Of a DNA stretch of 64,000 bases, positions 46,001-58,064 are shown in pieces (the stretch's first letter is position 1; each line of letters opens with the position of its first letter). The notes under the pieces were generated by a model that was given only the letters and a program-made list of their open reading frames with translations, had not been told where the DNA came from and made no database searches. The position numbers were made by a program, and so were the translations under genes. The DNA is from Ustulina deusta (Eukaryota > Ascomycota > Sordariomycetes > Xylariales > Xylariaceae), in assembly GCA_023159155.1 (NCBI GenBank), contig JAJNNX010000017.1, positions 558,001 through 622,000 of the forward strand, written 5' to 3'.

Positions 46001-46991
46001 GGTTTGTTTTAGTTTTGTCCTGTTTGCCTCATGCTCTCCATCCTGTTCCTGATCGGATACATGCACTGCTCAACCTACCCCGACCACGAGTTCTATTCAT
46101 CGCACCGCTCTTTCTCAACTCCTCGCGGTTTGACACAACGATAGATTTGCCGACCCTGAGGCCACTATCTTTAATCTACCGTTGTTAACATCTATCTCAC
46201 TCAAGGTGTTGATATTTTGACCATTGCACGCACAGAACGCAACTGTGTGCACCAGCTGCCACTCAACCTTCACTTCTATCACTTGGCCCGTTTCTTCTGG
46301 TACGTAAGTAACTTTGTTGCACCTTCCTCCGCACACATTAACAGCAATCAAAGAGATTCCCTAACCTCCGCCTTCATTCATAACACTGTTAATCCTCATC
46401 CTCCCCAGTGACGCTTTTCGTTCACAGCAATAACACAACTGCACAGTTTTCTGAAGAATTTCGCGGGCTTGCCGACCATATTAATCTAGCTATTTAAGTC
46501 ATCCAAGTTGGCTGTGCCACTGACTGAAGAACGTGAAACGTCCGACTGAATCATATACATAAGAGTATGTATTACTAAATCCACATTATCACAGGCGCAA
46601 ATTTTGTTGCTATCATCTATTAGCTGATTGGAGACACAAACATGTTGTTGGTCACTGCGTCCTCACAAACAAACCATATCCTCCTATCCTATCTTCCCAC
46701 TCTTGTTTTTTATAACATAGCCATTACCTACATTCTTTACCCTTCACATTCATCCCCCCTCCCTCCTCAAATGCGCTGCGCAAGGCTGCTCTCGTGTTAA
46801 TTTTTATTATATGATAACACTCTTTTCTTATCTACTTCAATATCACTTACATATGGTTACCTACGTAGGTCTATTTCTTACAAGCAGCAACTGGCAGGTT
46901 GATATACATACTATCTCCTTCACACACTCTCTTTAGATATATTTCAACAGAACGGCTCATCCTAGGTCAGAAATCTATATACCCTGACGCA
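43030..46991. other. Gene-poor interval, includes long pyrimidine-rich leader region
   Basis: No gene model is supported. A decayed dispersed repeat lies at 43,934-44,022. From about 44,930 to 46,980 the plus strand is rich in C, T and short CT or CA tracts, as in long fungal promoters or 5' leaders, and may be the extended upstream region of the dioxygenase gene at 46,992. Leader introns cannot be excluded. Confidence 0.5.
43934..44022 (+). repeat. Dispersed repeat fragment, copy 2
   Basis: Shares AGGAGATAGGCCGAACCTAC and ACTTCCTAG with 20,072-20,155, then CTTGGGGA and TTGATC at similar spacing. It keeps G where the other copy has A in the core, so it appears the less mutated copy. Confidence 0.65.
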
Positions 46992-49487
46992 ATGATTTCT
47001 GCCGGTCGCCGTTCGGTTGCTGCTCCCTTCAGCAACCGTGCTGGGAAGCGAAAAGCTTCCAACACCCAGGACATCGGTGTCTTATTGCGGAAGAAGCAGA
47101 AGGCTCAGGTCATCCGCTTAACGGCTCAGCCTCAGAAGAAGGAGGAGGCAGAGCCTGATGCTACTAAGGACACTGGTATCATTGTCGTTGGTGACAATGC
47201 CCGTGAACCCGTGAAGACTACCCCGTCGACAGCACCCCTTGCCCTCCCCGCTGGCCAACCACCCATGTACTCTAATATCCGTGCTGCATTATGCGACAGC
47301 ATTCACTTCTGGAAAGCACATCAGGGAGGTATCCAATCGACAAATATGGTTGCCACCGGCATGCTTCTCAATGGGAAGACAACTCCTCGGGACGTTCTCC
47401 GAAGTCAGGTGATTGTCACTACAGTGTATGGGTCCAACCAACAAGCTTTCCTTAACAAACATAATTATCTTACTGATGGCTGGATGGCAGTGGAGGTGGC
47501 TTGCAGATTGACGCCGACGGCAAACATATCCGAACCCAGAATCAAAAGAACGATTGCAGGAATTACGTGTGTCTCAAGAACGCAATGGAAATCAGACAAC
47601 CAGTTGGGGTTGTGATTGGAAAGCAACCTGGAGAGAGAGGTGAGGAAGCCAATAACCCAGCTACACCACATATTTGAATTTGCTAACCCTGTCAGGCCAC
47701 TATGCCAACAACCTCTTGCAAGTAAAACTAGAATATCATTACAATGTTCTAGATTGGTTTTTCGTCACAGAGATATGGTCAGAACGCCAGCCCACCCAAC
47801 GCGATGGGACAAGCTTCATTCAATATGTGGTCCGACTAGAAAAGATCGATTTGGATTCTGTGTCTTGGTGGATGCCACGGGACGAAGAAAGAAACCACAT
47901 GTGGGCCGTCGGCCAGTTCCACTGCCGCACCGTTGCATGTCGATTATGCAATACAGAAAGCAAGGAGATTTTCAAGGATGGATGGTGCTGTCTAGAGAAG
48001 ACTTGCCCAGAATTCTTCCACTTCTCTGGCCTTGATGTTGATATCAATCGCCTTCAGTACAACGAGAACTTTCTTAACGAAAGAACGACGTGGACCTCCA
48101 GAATCCCATTGCAGAATTTGATGCCTGATCTTCCAATTATGACCCCAGGGGTGTTCGGATCGGAGGCAAAATTCAAAGGCGGCATTATATGCCCAACATG
48201 CAAGTCCGCAACTCGCCGAATTTCTTGGGACGGTTGGACATGTGAGAGGGCATGCGGCTTTAAGCTATCGATGCCGCCCAAGGATATCGACTTGGGATGG
48301 GTGCGTAATGAGACTCAACGTGCCTTTAGAAACAAGACCAAGTTTTACGAGGTTGATCATCGGATTCCTCGCGTCGAGCATACCGTTGCGGGGTATGACG
48401 TGACGAGCTTCTACCTCCCCAATATCCCTCAGAATCTTGATGACGCAAAATTCATAGGCTCTGTCACCATATTTCGACCAAAAGAGTCTACCTTACAACG
48501 GCAAGGAGGTCTAAATGATTTGTTTCAAGAGATGCAGGAGGCAACACGAATGGGAGATGTTGAATTGCGACGTCACCCTGCATTTTGCCGAGGTGAGTTA
48601 AGTGACTAACAACCCCTTTTCTGTGCTAACACAATGTCACAGGCTCACATATGGAGGAGCTAACCTCCCACTTTTCGTGTAATATGGTATGTTTACAGAA
48701 ACACGTCTTGGGATACTTTTTAATATTAGACAGGGTGCCGACTACAAATTTGGCGTGGTCATGGAGACATCCAACGGTTTCGAAACAGCACCTGATCCCG
48801 TTATGAAGGCTCTCAGCCGCCTAACTTGGGGTGGCGCAACAGCGGTTGCACTGACAGCAGACCACGTTGCTAAAAACGGACTCTCTGTCGACTCGAGTTC
48901 AATGCCGGATAATTTCACCGATTTCAATGAACAGCTTATGCTTGGCTACTTTGGTGAATCACAGATCAGCGTAAGTCCGTCTGTTAATCTCACATGAATT
49001 TGGCTCATGAGTTCATAGTACCATGATGATGGAGAAAAGGAATTGGGACCGACTGTTGCGACGCTGTCCCTTGGTTCTCCAGCTTGCATGCGTTTCCGCG
49101 GAAAGAAGAAGTCTGGGTTCAAGAACACTATTGCGAGGGGTCAGGTCATGCTTTCGTTCGTCCTCGAACATGGAGACATTGTTATCATGCATGGTACCAA
49201 AATTCATCAGCATTACGAGGTATGTTCAAAGATGTTATTGGCCTCATGAACCATTAAACTAATTCTTGTCCTAGCATGCTGTTATAGCTGCTGGGATCCG
49301 TCGATATGCACTTACCTGTCGCTATATTCGCCCTGAAATGATTCAAGATCCTAAGAGACGCCAGCAGGCTATCGTGAATGGGAAGGTCCCCATTTACTGG
49401 CAGAAGCAAGCGTACAAAGGCGAATCTACTAAGGACCTCGATCCCCTCTCTCATGACGCCGATGCGGGCCAAAATACCACCAATTGA
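46992..49487 (+). CDS. AlkB-like 2-oxoglutarate/Fe(II) dioxygenase with Cys-rich modules
   Basis: Seven exons, 46992-47425, 47491-47639, 47696-48592, 48643-48686, 48734-48970, 49019-49219 and 49275-49487, give 724 aa. The N-terminus is basic (NRAGKRKAS, LLRKKQK), suggesting nuclear import. Two zinc-ribbon-like clusters follow: CRTVACRLCNTESKE...CC...C (about 272-300) and CPTCKSATRR...CERAC (about 359-382). The C-terminal part is an AlkB-type oxygenase. It has iron ligands H589-x-D591 in YHDDGEKELGPTVATLSLG, M-RFR, the distal His655 after the IHQHYE segment, and the 2OG-binding pair R664-x5-R670. All catalytic residues are intact, so it should be active. AlkB enzymes remove alkyl groups from nucleic acids or proteins; the substrate here is unknown. 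The gene ends 1.2 kb from the AT-rich retrotransposon block. Confidence 0.92.
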
Positions 49488-50712
49488 AGCTCTTTCAACT
49501 TTAGTGCAAGCAGAATTGGGGCGATTGGACACCACTTCTAAAACCCGAATACCATCTTCTCTTTGATTTCTCATAGCTGCTTGACAAGCTTTGCACAAGA
49601 GATAACGAAATTGGGCCGGTGGGGTTATACTAGAGGAGCTACAGCAGGTTCTCCAGCCTAGTAACGACTGCGGTGCGTTGCTTAATTCACAAGAAACAAT
49701 TTAAAAAAAGGGAAGGGAAGAGAATCTTGAGCGCCAAGATTGAGGCATACTGGAATCTTGCTTTCATCTACCCCCTTGAGATCTTGACGACAACAGATAT
49801 TTGATTTCTATTTCCCTGCCCTGCAATCGACGAGGGAAATTGCTTATAAGGAACCCAGATGCTGGACATGAGAAGGGTGTCTGCTTGAGCTTAACCGTCG
49901 GGTTGCATGGATGGTAAGGAAGAGTTGTTCCTTGCTAGATGGCTTAGGTGCCTGATATGGGAATGCGTTAGAAAGAGGGCACGATCTTATTGGGAGTTTC
50001 GACTGTTGATCCAGCATGCTCCGCACATTTGTGCGGCAGCTCTCGCAGTTGGTGATCAGTTCGAATGGGTATCTGCGTTTGGGTTGTGCTCTAGCTGGCA
50101 TTATTTACTCCTATAGCTCACAATGGTCAGATCACTTCAATAGTGATTACGTATTCAGAAATGGTGTCTGTTGCCTCAATGAGTGGCCGAAAGTGAACAA
50201 TGGAGAACTGAACATTAAGCATGCTGTAATGAAGTGATGTTTTTCTGATGACATGTTGAGAACATCGCCTTTCCTTCTCTGTCTTCTATTTACACTAATT
50301 TTGATAGCAAAAAGTCGAGCACTGTTGAAGATCGCCACAAACGAGACAATGCGGGTGCTTGAGATCAATGAACAAATCGCATCAAATAATATCTCCCTGC
50401 AGACTATTTTCTCATTCCCTCGGGCAGTGAACTGCTAAAAGGCCTCATAGGCTGTAGGGACTCAAAATTTCTACATCCCGTGTTAGAGTTTTGCAGTGTG
50501 TTTTACTTGCACTTCGAGTGTTGTAATGTTTGAGAACGAGCACTCACGTTTGGTTGAAAGGGCACCGAAAGACAAGCAGTCAAGCCAACTTGGCTGCAAC
50601 CCTGAAGAGGGCGAGAAGAGAGATTGGGCTTGGGGCTATTATGGCGAGGAAATTTTATTGGTGGCACAATGGGAAGAGCTCCAAGCATAGAGGTCTTGTT
50701 TATATAATTATT
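49488..50712. other. Boundary region between dioxygenase gene and AT-rich block
   Basis: Ordinary base composition continues up to 50,712 and collapses to nearly pure A/T within the first 100 bp of the LTR at 50,713. No gene is supported here. Confidence 0.55.
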
Positions 50713-50777
50713 TGTTACGATCAGTCGAATAAAGCTTCTATAGCTAGTTTATCAATACTATAGACAAAGACTTTAAA

Positions 50778-50812
<35 letters not shown>

Positions 50813-50957
50813 AGTCAGAGTTTATAAGGTAAATAAATATAGACTTTATATGTATAGCTGCAAAGTTATAGGTTAGTCTATATATAAACTTTCTATTTTA
50901 TTACTATATAAGTCTAGAATTTTTGCAAGTTTTGCTAAAACTATACTAATTATTATA
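50713..50957 (+). repeat. LTR of element A (5' LTR)
   Basis: Homologous to the unmutated solo copy at 55,853. At the right end the solo copy has CTGTACTGACCGTTACA where this one has CTATACTAATTATTATA: six differences, all transitions in the C-to-T or G-to-A direction. The TG start is kept and the CA end has become TA. Confidence 0.88.
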
Positions 50958-53077
50958 CTACTTTTTTTTAAAACTAAAAATTTAAATATAGTTTTAACTT
51001 AAAATTACTAATAATATTAAGTTTATATAGTTTTTTTATATTATATTACTTTATTATTATTTTTATAATTTTATAAAAAATTTAAAGTTTTTTTTATAAA
51101 TTTTATAAAATTAATTAAGCTTAATTAATATATTTTTATAATTTTAAGCTATATACTAAATATTATTAAAATTATAGCTTTTTTAAGCAACTTAATATTG
51201 CAGCTTTTTATTTTTTCTATATATTTTTAATTATTTGATTTATTTAATTTTAAATTTTGTTTTACTATTAATATTTTTAACTAAAAACAATAATTAAATT
51301 TATTAAAATAAAAAATTATTGCTTATTTTTTATAATTAGTTAGTATAAAATAGGGTTTTTATTTTATAAAAATTAAACAAATTAAAAATATAGCTAAATT
51401 TTTATTTTTTTAAGATTTTAAAAAATCTAACTAATTAAAAATCTAATCTAATAGTTAGTACTTATATTATAAAACTTTTTTTTTTAAAAAAAACTTTATT
51501 TTTTATTTTAAAATTTATTAAATATTTTTTTTTATTAATTTATAGTTTATATTATTTTTATATAAAAGTTGCTATATCATATACTATTTTTTAAACGTTT
51601 TAAGTTTAACAAACTAGTTTAAATATTTATTGCTTAGTATTAAAATTTATAATAGTATTATTAATATTTATTATTAAAAAGTTTTATATTTTAATTTTTA
51701 TTACTATTTTTAGTAGTAATATATTAATTAATAAATATTATAAAAAATTATATATAAAGTTTAAAACAAAAAAATAAATATTTTAATTGTTTTAATATTT
51801 ATTAATATAAAAATAAAATTATTAATTTAATTTTTAATTAGTTAATTTTATTATTTTTTAGATCTAAAAATAGTAAGTATTATTAAAATAATAGTTAATA
51901 TTTATAAAACTATTAATTATTACTATAAATTTAAAAATAAATAGTTCTATATTATTTAATATTTATATATTTAATATATTAAAAAATCTATATAAACTTT
52001 TATAATATTATATAGCTAATAACTTTATAATATTTATTTTTTTACTAAATAAAATTATAATTAAACAGCTAAACTTATTTATAAATATTTATATATAATT
52101 ATAACTTTATTAATTAAATAATATATTTTTATTATTTATTATTATATATTACTATATTATAGCTAATATAAATAATAAATAAAAAAAACTAAAAGTTTTA
52201 TTTTATAATATTTTGTTTTTTTATAGTTATAATAATTATATATATATTATTTATAATTATATTTTAAATAAAACTAATAATATTTTTATTTTAATATTTT
52301 AATTATTTTATATTAATTTTAATATATAATAATTAAAAATATATAAACTTTTTAAATTAAAGTTATATAAAAAAATAGTTTTATGTAAAATAACTTTAAA
52401 TATATATAGCTTTTTATTTTTATTTTTTAGATTTTATAACTAGTTTTTTTATTTAATTAAGTTTATTAAATTAACTTTTTAAAAAATATTAAATAAAAAA
52501 TCTATAATTAATATAAAACTTAATATTTTATTAAATAAAACTAATATTATTATTTTTTTTTTAGTTTTTTTAACTTTAATTATAAAAAGTTTAATTATTT
52601 TTTTTAATAAAATATTAGCTACTATATTTTTTTTATTTTAATTAATATTATTTTTTAATATTAAAGTTTAATAAAAAGTTAGCTTAATATATTTATTATA
52701 TTAATAAAATCTATTTATTTAAAAAATATAATAAAACTTAATAATTAATTATTATAAAAAACTTAGTTTTAAAAAGCTTTAAGTAAAAGTATTTTAAAAT
52801 TTATATTATTACTAAAAGTTTATAGTTTTAAATTAAATAAACTTGCTTAATTAGTATTATTATATTAAAAAAATATTTTATAAGTTTTTAAATTATATTT
52901 TTTTATTACTACTAAATAACTTTTTTTATTATATTATATAAAAAATTTATTTTTATTTATATTAGTTAGCTAGGCCTAAAAAAAACTAAAATAAATATTT
53001 TATATATTAGTAGTTTTATATATTTAAAAATTTATTTTTATTTTAGTTTTATTATAAATAGCTTATTTTTTTTAGTA

Positions 53078-53082
53078 ATTAA
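53078..53082 (+). other. Empty target site homologous to solo-LTR insertion
   Basis: Element A reads AGTAATTAATTTAAAAAAGC here, without interruption. The homologous place in element B carries a 235-bp LTR between two copies of ATTAA. Element C is also empty at the matching site (about 61,083-61,100, reverse complement). Confidence 0.88.
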
Positions 53083-53471
53083 TTTAAAAAAGCAGTAATT
53101 TTATTAATATAATAAATAAATATATAAATATAATTATAAAACTTAAAAAATAACCGGATTAATTTAATATTTTTAAAATTATTAAAATTTTAATTTAAAA
53201 TTAGTTAAATTTTTATAAAATTAATTTTTATTTTTATTTTAGCTTTTATAATTATTTTTAAATAATTAATAATAAATATATTAAAACAAATTTTTTTAAT
53301 ATTTCTTTAATATTTGGCCTAATATAAACAATAAATTATTTTTTTATAATAAACCTAGTATTATTTTTTAGTTTTAAAATAAATTAAAATATTATTTATA
53401 TAAATATTTATAAATTTATTTAAAAGTTTTTAAATTTACATATTAATAAAAACTTATTACTAAACAAGTTT

Positions 53472-53707
53472 TGTTACGATTAGTTAAGTAAAGCTTTTAT
53501 AGCTAGTTTATTAATATTATAAACGAAAACTTTAAGCTAAAAAAAAAGAAAAAAAAAAAAAAAATCAGAGTTTATAAAATAGGTAGATATAAACTTTATA
53601 TATATAGCTATAGAATTATAGGTTAGTCCGTATATAAACTTTTTATTTTATTGCTATATAGGTCTAGAGTTTTTGTAAGTTTTGCTAAAACTATACTAAT
53701 TATTATA
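53472..53707 (+). repeat. LTR of element B (5' LTR)
   Basis: Opens TGTTACGATTAGTTAAGTAA and ends CTATACTAATTATTATA. Same family as the LTRs at 50,713, 55,853, 57,361 and 63,263, with heavy C-to-T and G-to-A change. Confidence 0.88.
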
Positions 53708-55852
53708 TTTTTTTTTTAAAACTAAAAATTTAAATATAGTTTTAATTTAAAATTACTAATAATACTAGATTTATATAGCTTTTTTATATTATACTGCTTT
53801 ATTATTATTTTTATAATTACTTATAAATTTATTAATTATTATTATATATATTTATTTTTATAATTTTATAAAAAATCTAAAAGCTTTTTTATAAATTTTA
53901 TAAAATTAATTAAGTTTAATTAGTATATTTTTAAAATTTTAAGCTATATATTAAATATTATTAAAATTATAGCTTTTTATTTTTTTTATATATTTTTAAT
54001 TGTTTGATTTGTTTGATTTTAAATTTTGTTTTATTATTAATATTTTTAATTAAAAGCAATAATTAAATTTGTTAAAATAAAAAGTTATTGCTTATTTTTT
54101 ATAATTAGTTAGTATAAAATAGGTTTTTTATTTTGTAAAAATTAAACAAATTAAAAATATAGCTAAATTTTTTTTTTAAAATTTTAAAAAATCTAACTAA
54201 TTAAAAATCTAATCTAGTAATTAGTACTTATATTATAAAGCTTTTTTTTTTTTTTAAAAAGATTTTATTTTTTATTTTAAAATCTATTAAACATTTTTTT
54301 TATTAGCTTATAGCTTATATTATTTTTGCGTTAGAGTTGCTATATTATATATTATTTTTTAAACGTTTTAAGTTTAATAAATTAGTTTAAATATTTATTG
54401 TTTAGTATTAAAATTTATAATAGTTTTATTAAAATTTATTATTAAAAAGTTTTATGTTTTAATTTTTATTATTATTTTTAGTAGTAATACATTAATTAAT
54501 AAATATTATAAAAAATTATATATAAAGTTTAAAATAAAAAAATAAATATTTTAATTATTTTAGTATTTATTAATATAAAAATAGAATTATTAGTTTAGTT
54601 CTTAATTAATTAATTTTATTATTTTTTAGGTTTAAAAATAATAAATACTACTAAAGTAGTACTTAGTATTTATAAAACTATTAATTATTATTATAAATTT
54701 AAAAATAAATAGTTTTATATTATTTAATATTTATATATCTAATATATTAAAAAATCTATATAAATTTTTATAATATTATATAGCTAATAATTTTATAATA
54801 TTTATTTTTTTATTAAATAAAATTATAATTAAATAATTAAATTTATTTATAAATATTTATATATAGTTATAACTTTATTAATTAAATAATATATTTTTAT
54901 TATTTATTATTATATATTATTATATTATAGCTAATATAAATAATAAATAAAAAAAACTAGAAGTTTTATTTTGTAATATTTTATTTTTTTTATAGTTATA
55001 ACAATTATATATATATTATTTATAATTATATTTTAAATAAAACTAATAATATTTTTATTTTAATATTTTAATTATTTTATATTAATTTTAGTATATAATA
55101 ATTAAAAATATATAAATTTTTTAAATTAAACCTATATAAAAAAAAATTATTTTATTTAAAATAATCTTAAATATACATAGTTTTTTATTTTTATTTTTTA
55201 AATTTTATAGTTAGTTTTTTTGTTTAATTAGGTTTACTAAATTAGCTTTTTAAAAAATATTAAATAAAAAATCTATAATTAATATAAAATTTAATATTTT
55301 ATTAAATAAAACTAATATTATTATTTTTTTTTAATTTTTTTAGTTTTAATTATAAAAAGTTTAGCTATTTTTTTTAATAAAATATTAGTTATTATATTTT
55401 TTTATTTTAGTTAGTATTAAAAAATAATATTAAAGTTTAATAAAAAGTTAGCTTAATATATTTGTTATATTAATAAAATCTATTTATTTAAAAAATATAA
55501 TAAAGCTTAATAATTAATTATTATAAAAAACTTAGTTTTAAAAAGCTTTAAGTAATAATATTTTAAAATTTATATTATTACTAAAAATTTATAGTTTTAA
55601 ATTAAGTAAGTTTGCTTAGTTAGTATTATTGTTTTAAAAAAATATTTTATAAGTTTTTAAGTTATATTTTTTTATTACTACTAAATAATTTTTTTTATTA
55701 TATTATATAAAATATTTGTTTTTATTTATATTAGTTAGCCAAGTTTAAAAAAAGCTAAAATAAATATTTTATATATTAGTAATTTTATATATTTAAAAGT
55801 TTATTTTTATTCTAGTCCTATTATAAATAAAATTTTTTTTTTTAGTAATTAA

Positions 55853-56087
55853 TGTTATCATTAGTCAAGTAAAGCTTCCATAGCTAGTTTATTAATACTA
55901 TAAACAAAGACTCTAAGCTAAAGAAGAAAGAAAGGAAGGAAAGAAGTCAGAGTTTACAGGGTGGGTAGATATGGACTCTGTGTGTGTGGCTGCAGAGTTA
56001 GGTTGGTCCGTGCGCAGACTTCCTATCTTATCGCCATGTGGGTCTGGAGTCCCTGCGGGTCTCGCCAAGACTGTACTGACCGTTACA
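55853..56087 (+). mobile_element. Solo LTR with normal base composition, family 1
   Basis: 235 bp, beginning TGTTATCATTAG and ending CCGTTACA, flanked by perfect 5-bp duplications ATTAA (55848-55852 and 56088-56092). It is the same LTR as those of elements A-C but keeps G and C where they have A and T, especially in its right half. It therefore inserted (or recombined to a solo form) after the surrounding DNA was mutated, and then escaped. This copy is the best guide to the original LTR sequence. Confidence 0.92.
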
Positions 56088-57360
56088 ATTAATTTAAAAA
56101 AGTAGTAATTTTACTAATATAATAAATAAATATATAAATATAATTATAAAACTTAAAAAATAACTAGATTAATTTAATATTTTTAAAATTATTAAAATTC
56201 TAATTTAGAATTATTTAAATTTTTATAGAATTAATTTTAATTTTTATTTTAGTTTTTATAACTATTTTTAAATAATTAATAATAAATATATTAAAGTAAA
56301 ACTTTTTAATATTTTTTTAATATTTAGCTTAATATAAATAATAAATTTTTTTTATAATAAGTTTAGTACTATTTTTTAGTTTTAAAATAAATTAAAATAT
56401 TATTTATATAAATATTTATAAATTTATTTAAAAGTTTTTAAATTTATATATTAATAAAAACTTATTATTAAATAGGTTTTATTTTTAAATTAAATAATAA
56501 AACTTTTTATTAAAATATTCTTTTATAAGTTTAAAAAAATAATAATAATATAATTTTATAATTAATAATAATTAATAAAAAGCTTTAATAATATTTAGTT
56601 TTATAAAATAAATAATATTATAATAATTAAATATAATATTATTAATATTTAAAACTAATATAATTTAGTTTTTTAAATATATATTTTTTTATTAGTAATT
56701 AATTATAAACTTATATTTAATTAATTTAAATTTAACTATAAATAAAATAAAAATAATATTTAAGTTTATATTTAATATTAATAAAGTTTAAAAATATATT
56801 TTTTATTATTAAGTTTTAATATTATATTAAATTTTAGTTATAATAGTAGTAAAGTTTTAGATTTTTTTTTTAAAAAGAATTTTTTTAAATATAATAATTA
56901 AAAAAGCAAAAAAGTTTATATTAATTTTATATATTTAAAGTTTTTTTTTTTTAAATAAAATTAGTTTATTATTAAACGTTTTTTATAGTACTACTTAATT
57001 AATTTAAAAAAAATTTTTTATAAAGTATTAATTATTTTTGAATTTTTTTTAAATAATTTAATATAATTATTTTTAATTATTATAAACTTAATTATAATAA
57101 ATTTTTTTAAAGTTTTTTTAATTAATTACTTTTATTTATTTTAATAAAAATAATTCTAAAAGTTTTATATAATTTTTTTAATAGTAGCTTAGTTTTTTTT
57201 TTTTTAGAAATTATTATATAAACTTTTTTCGTTTTAAGTTTAAAAGTTTTAAGTTTTTTTTACGTTTTTTTAGTTTTAGTTATTTCTAGAATAATTATTT
57301 TATTTTTAAAAAGTTATTTTAATATTTAATAATATTTTTTTAATATTTAATTATATTAAT

Positions 57361-57609
57361 TGTAATGGTTAGTACAGTCTGTATAGTTTTAGGTACAGTC
57401 TTAGCAAAACCTGCAAAAACTCCAAACCTATATAGCAATAAAATAAAAAGTCTATGTACGGACCAACCTAACTTTTTAGCTATATATATAAAATCTATAT
57501 CTATTTATTTTATAAACTTTAACTTTTTTTTTTTTTTTTTTTAATTTAAAATCTTTATTTATAATATTAATAAACTAACTATAAAAGCTTTACTTAACTA
57601 ATTATAATA
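57361..57609 (-). repeat. LTR of element C (3' LTR)
   Basis: Reverse-complement LTR starting TGTAATGGTTAGTACAGTCT on the plus strand. It is less mutated than its partner at 63,263, with more surviving G and C in the first 110 bp. Confidence 0.85.
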
Positions 57610-57840
57610 TTACTTTAAGCTTACTAATTATTTATTAATAAATATTTAATAAATATATATATATATTTTTTTAGTTATATATTTAATATAAAGAATTATA
57701 TATTTTATAATATAAATTTAACTTTAATATAATTTTAATAAAATTTTTAATTTTTATATTATTTAAAAATTAATAATTTATAAAAAACCTAATTTTAAAT
57801 ATTTTTATTTTATTTTTAGTTTTTAAATAATTAGAATAAC

Positions 57841-58064
57841 TGTTGGATTAATCGTACGCAATTAGCTAGGGCACTTACGGACCCCTTCGTACGAAGGGGT
57901 CTAGCCAAGGGGGGGTCTGGGCCAAGGGGTCCGGGACCACCTACCCAATTCCTTCCTTTCTCTCCCTCCTTTAGAGTGTGGCATATAGTGAATAGACTGT
58001 ATTCCACCAACCTTGCAGGCATGTACTGCTGCCTTGGAAATATGCAGTACACTCCATTCAAACA
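57841..58064 (+). mobile_element. Solo LTR with normal base composition, family 2
   Basis: 224 bp, starting TGTTGGATTAATCG and ending CCATTCAAACA, with perfect 5-bp flanking duplications ATAAC (57836-57840 and 58065-58069). It has balanced base composition inside a nearly pure A/T background and is unrelated in sequence to the family-1 LTR. It contains a 22-bp perfect palindrome centred on TCGTACGA (about 57,881-57,902) and several GGGG-containing repeats just after it. Confidence 0.9.

Larger units (their letters stand above)
50713..53471 (+). mobile_element. RIP-degraded LTR retrotransposon A, left part
   Basis: It begins with an LTR (50713-50957) opening TGTTACGATCAG and carrying a long A run, followed by 2.5 kb of internal sequence reduced almost wholly to A and T. 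The internal part aligns with 53,708 onward (element B) and with the reverse complement of element C. It stops at 53,471, in the middle of internal sequence, where element B's LTR begins; the rest of A should lie past the right edge. All protein-coding content is destroyed. Confidence 0.85.
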
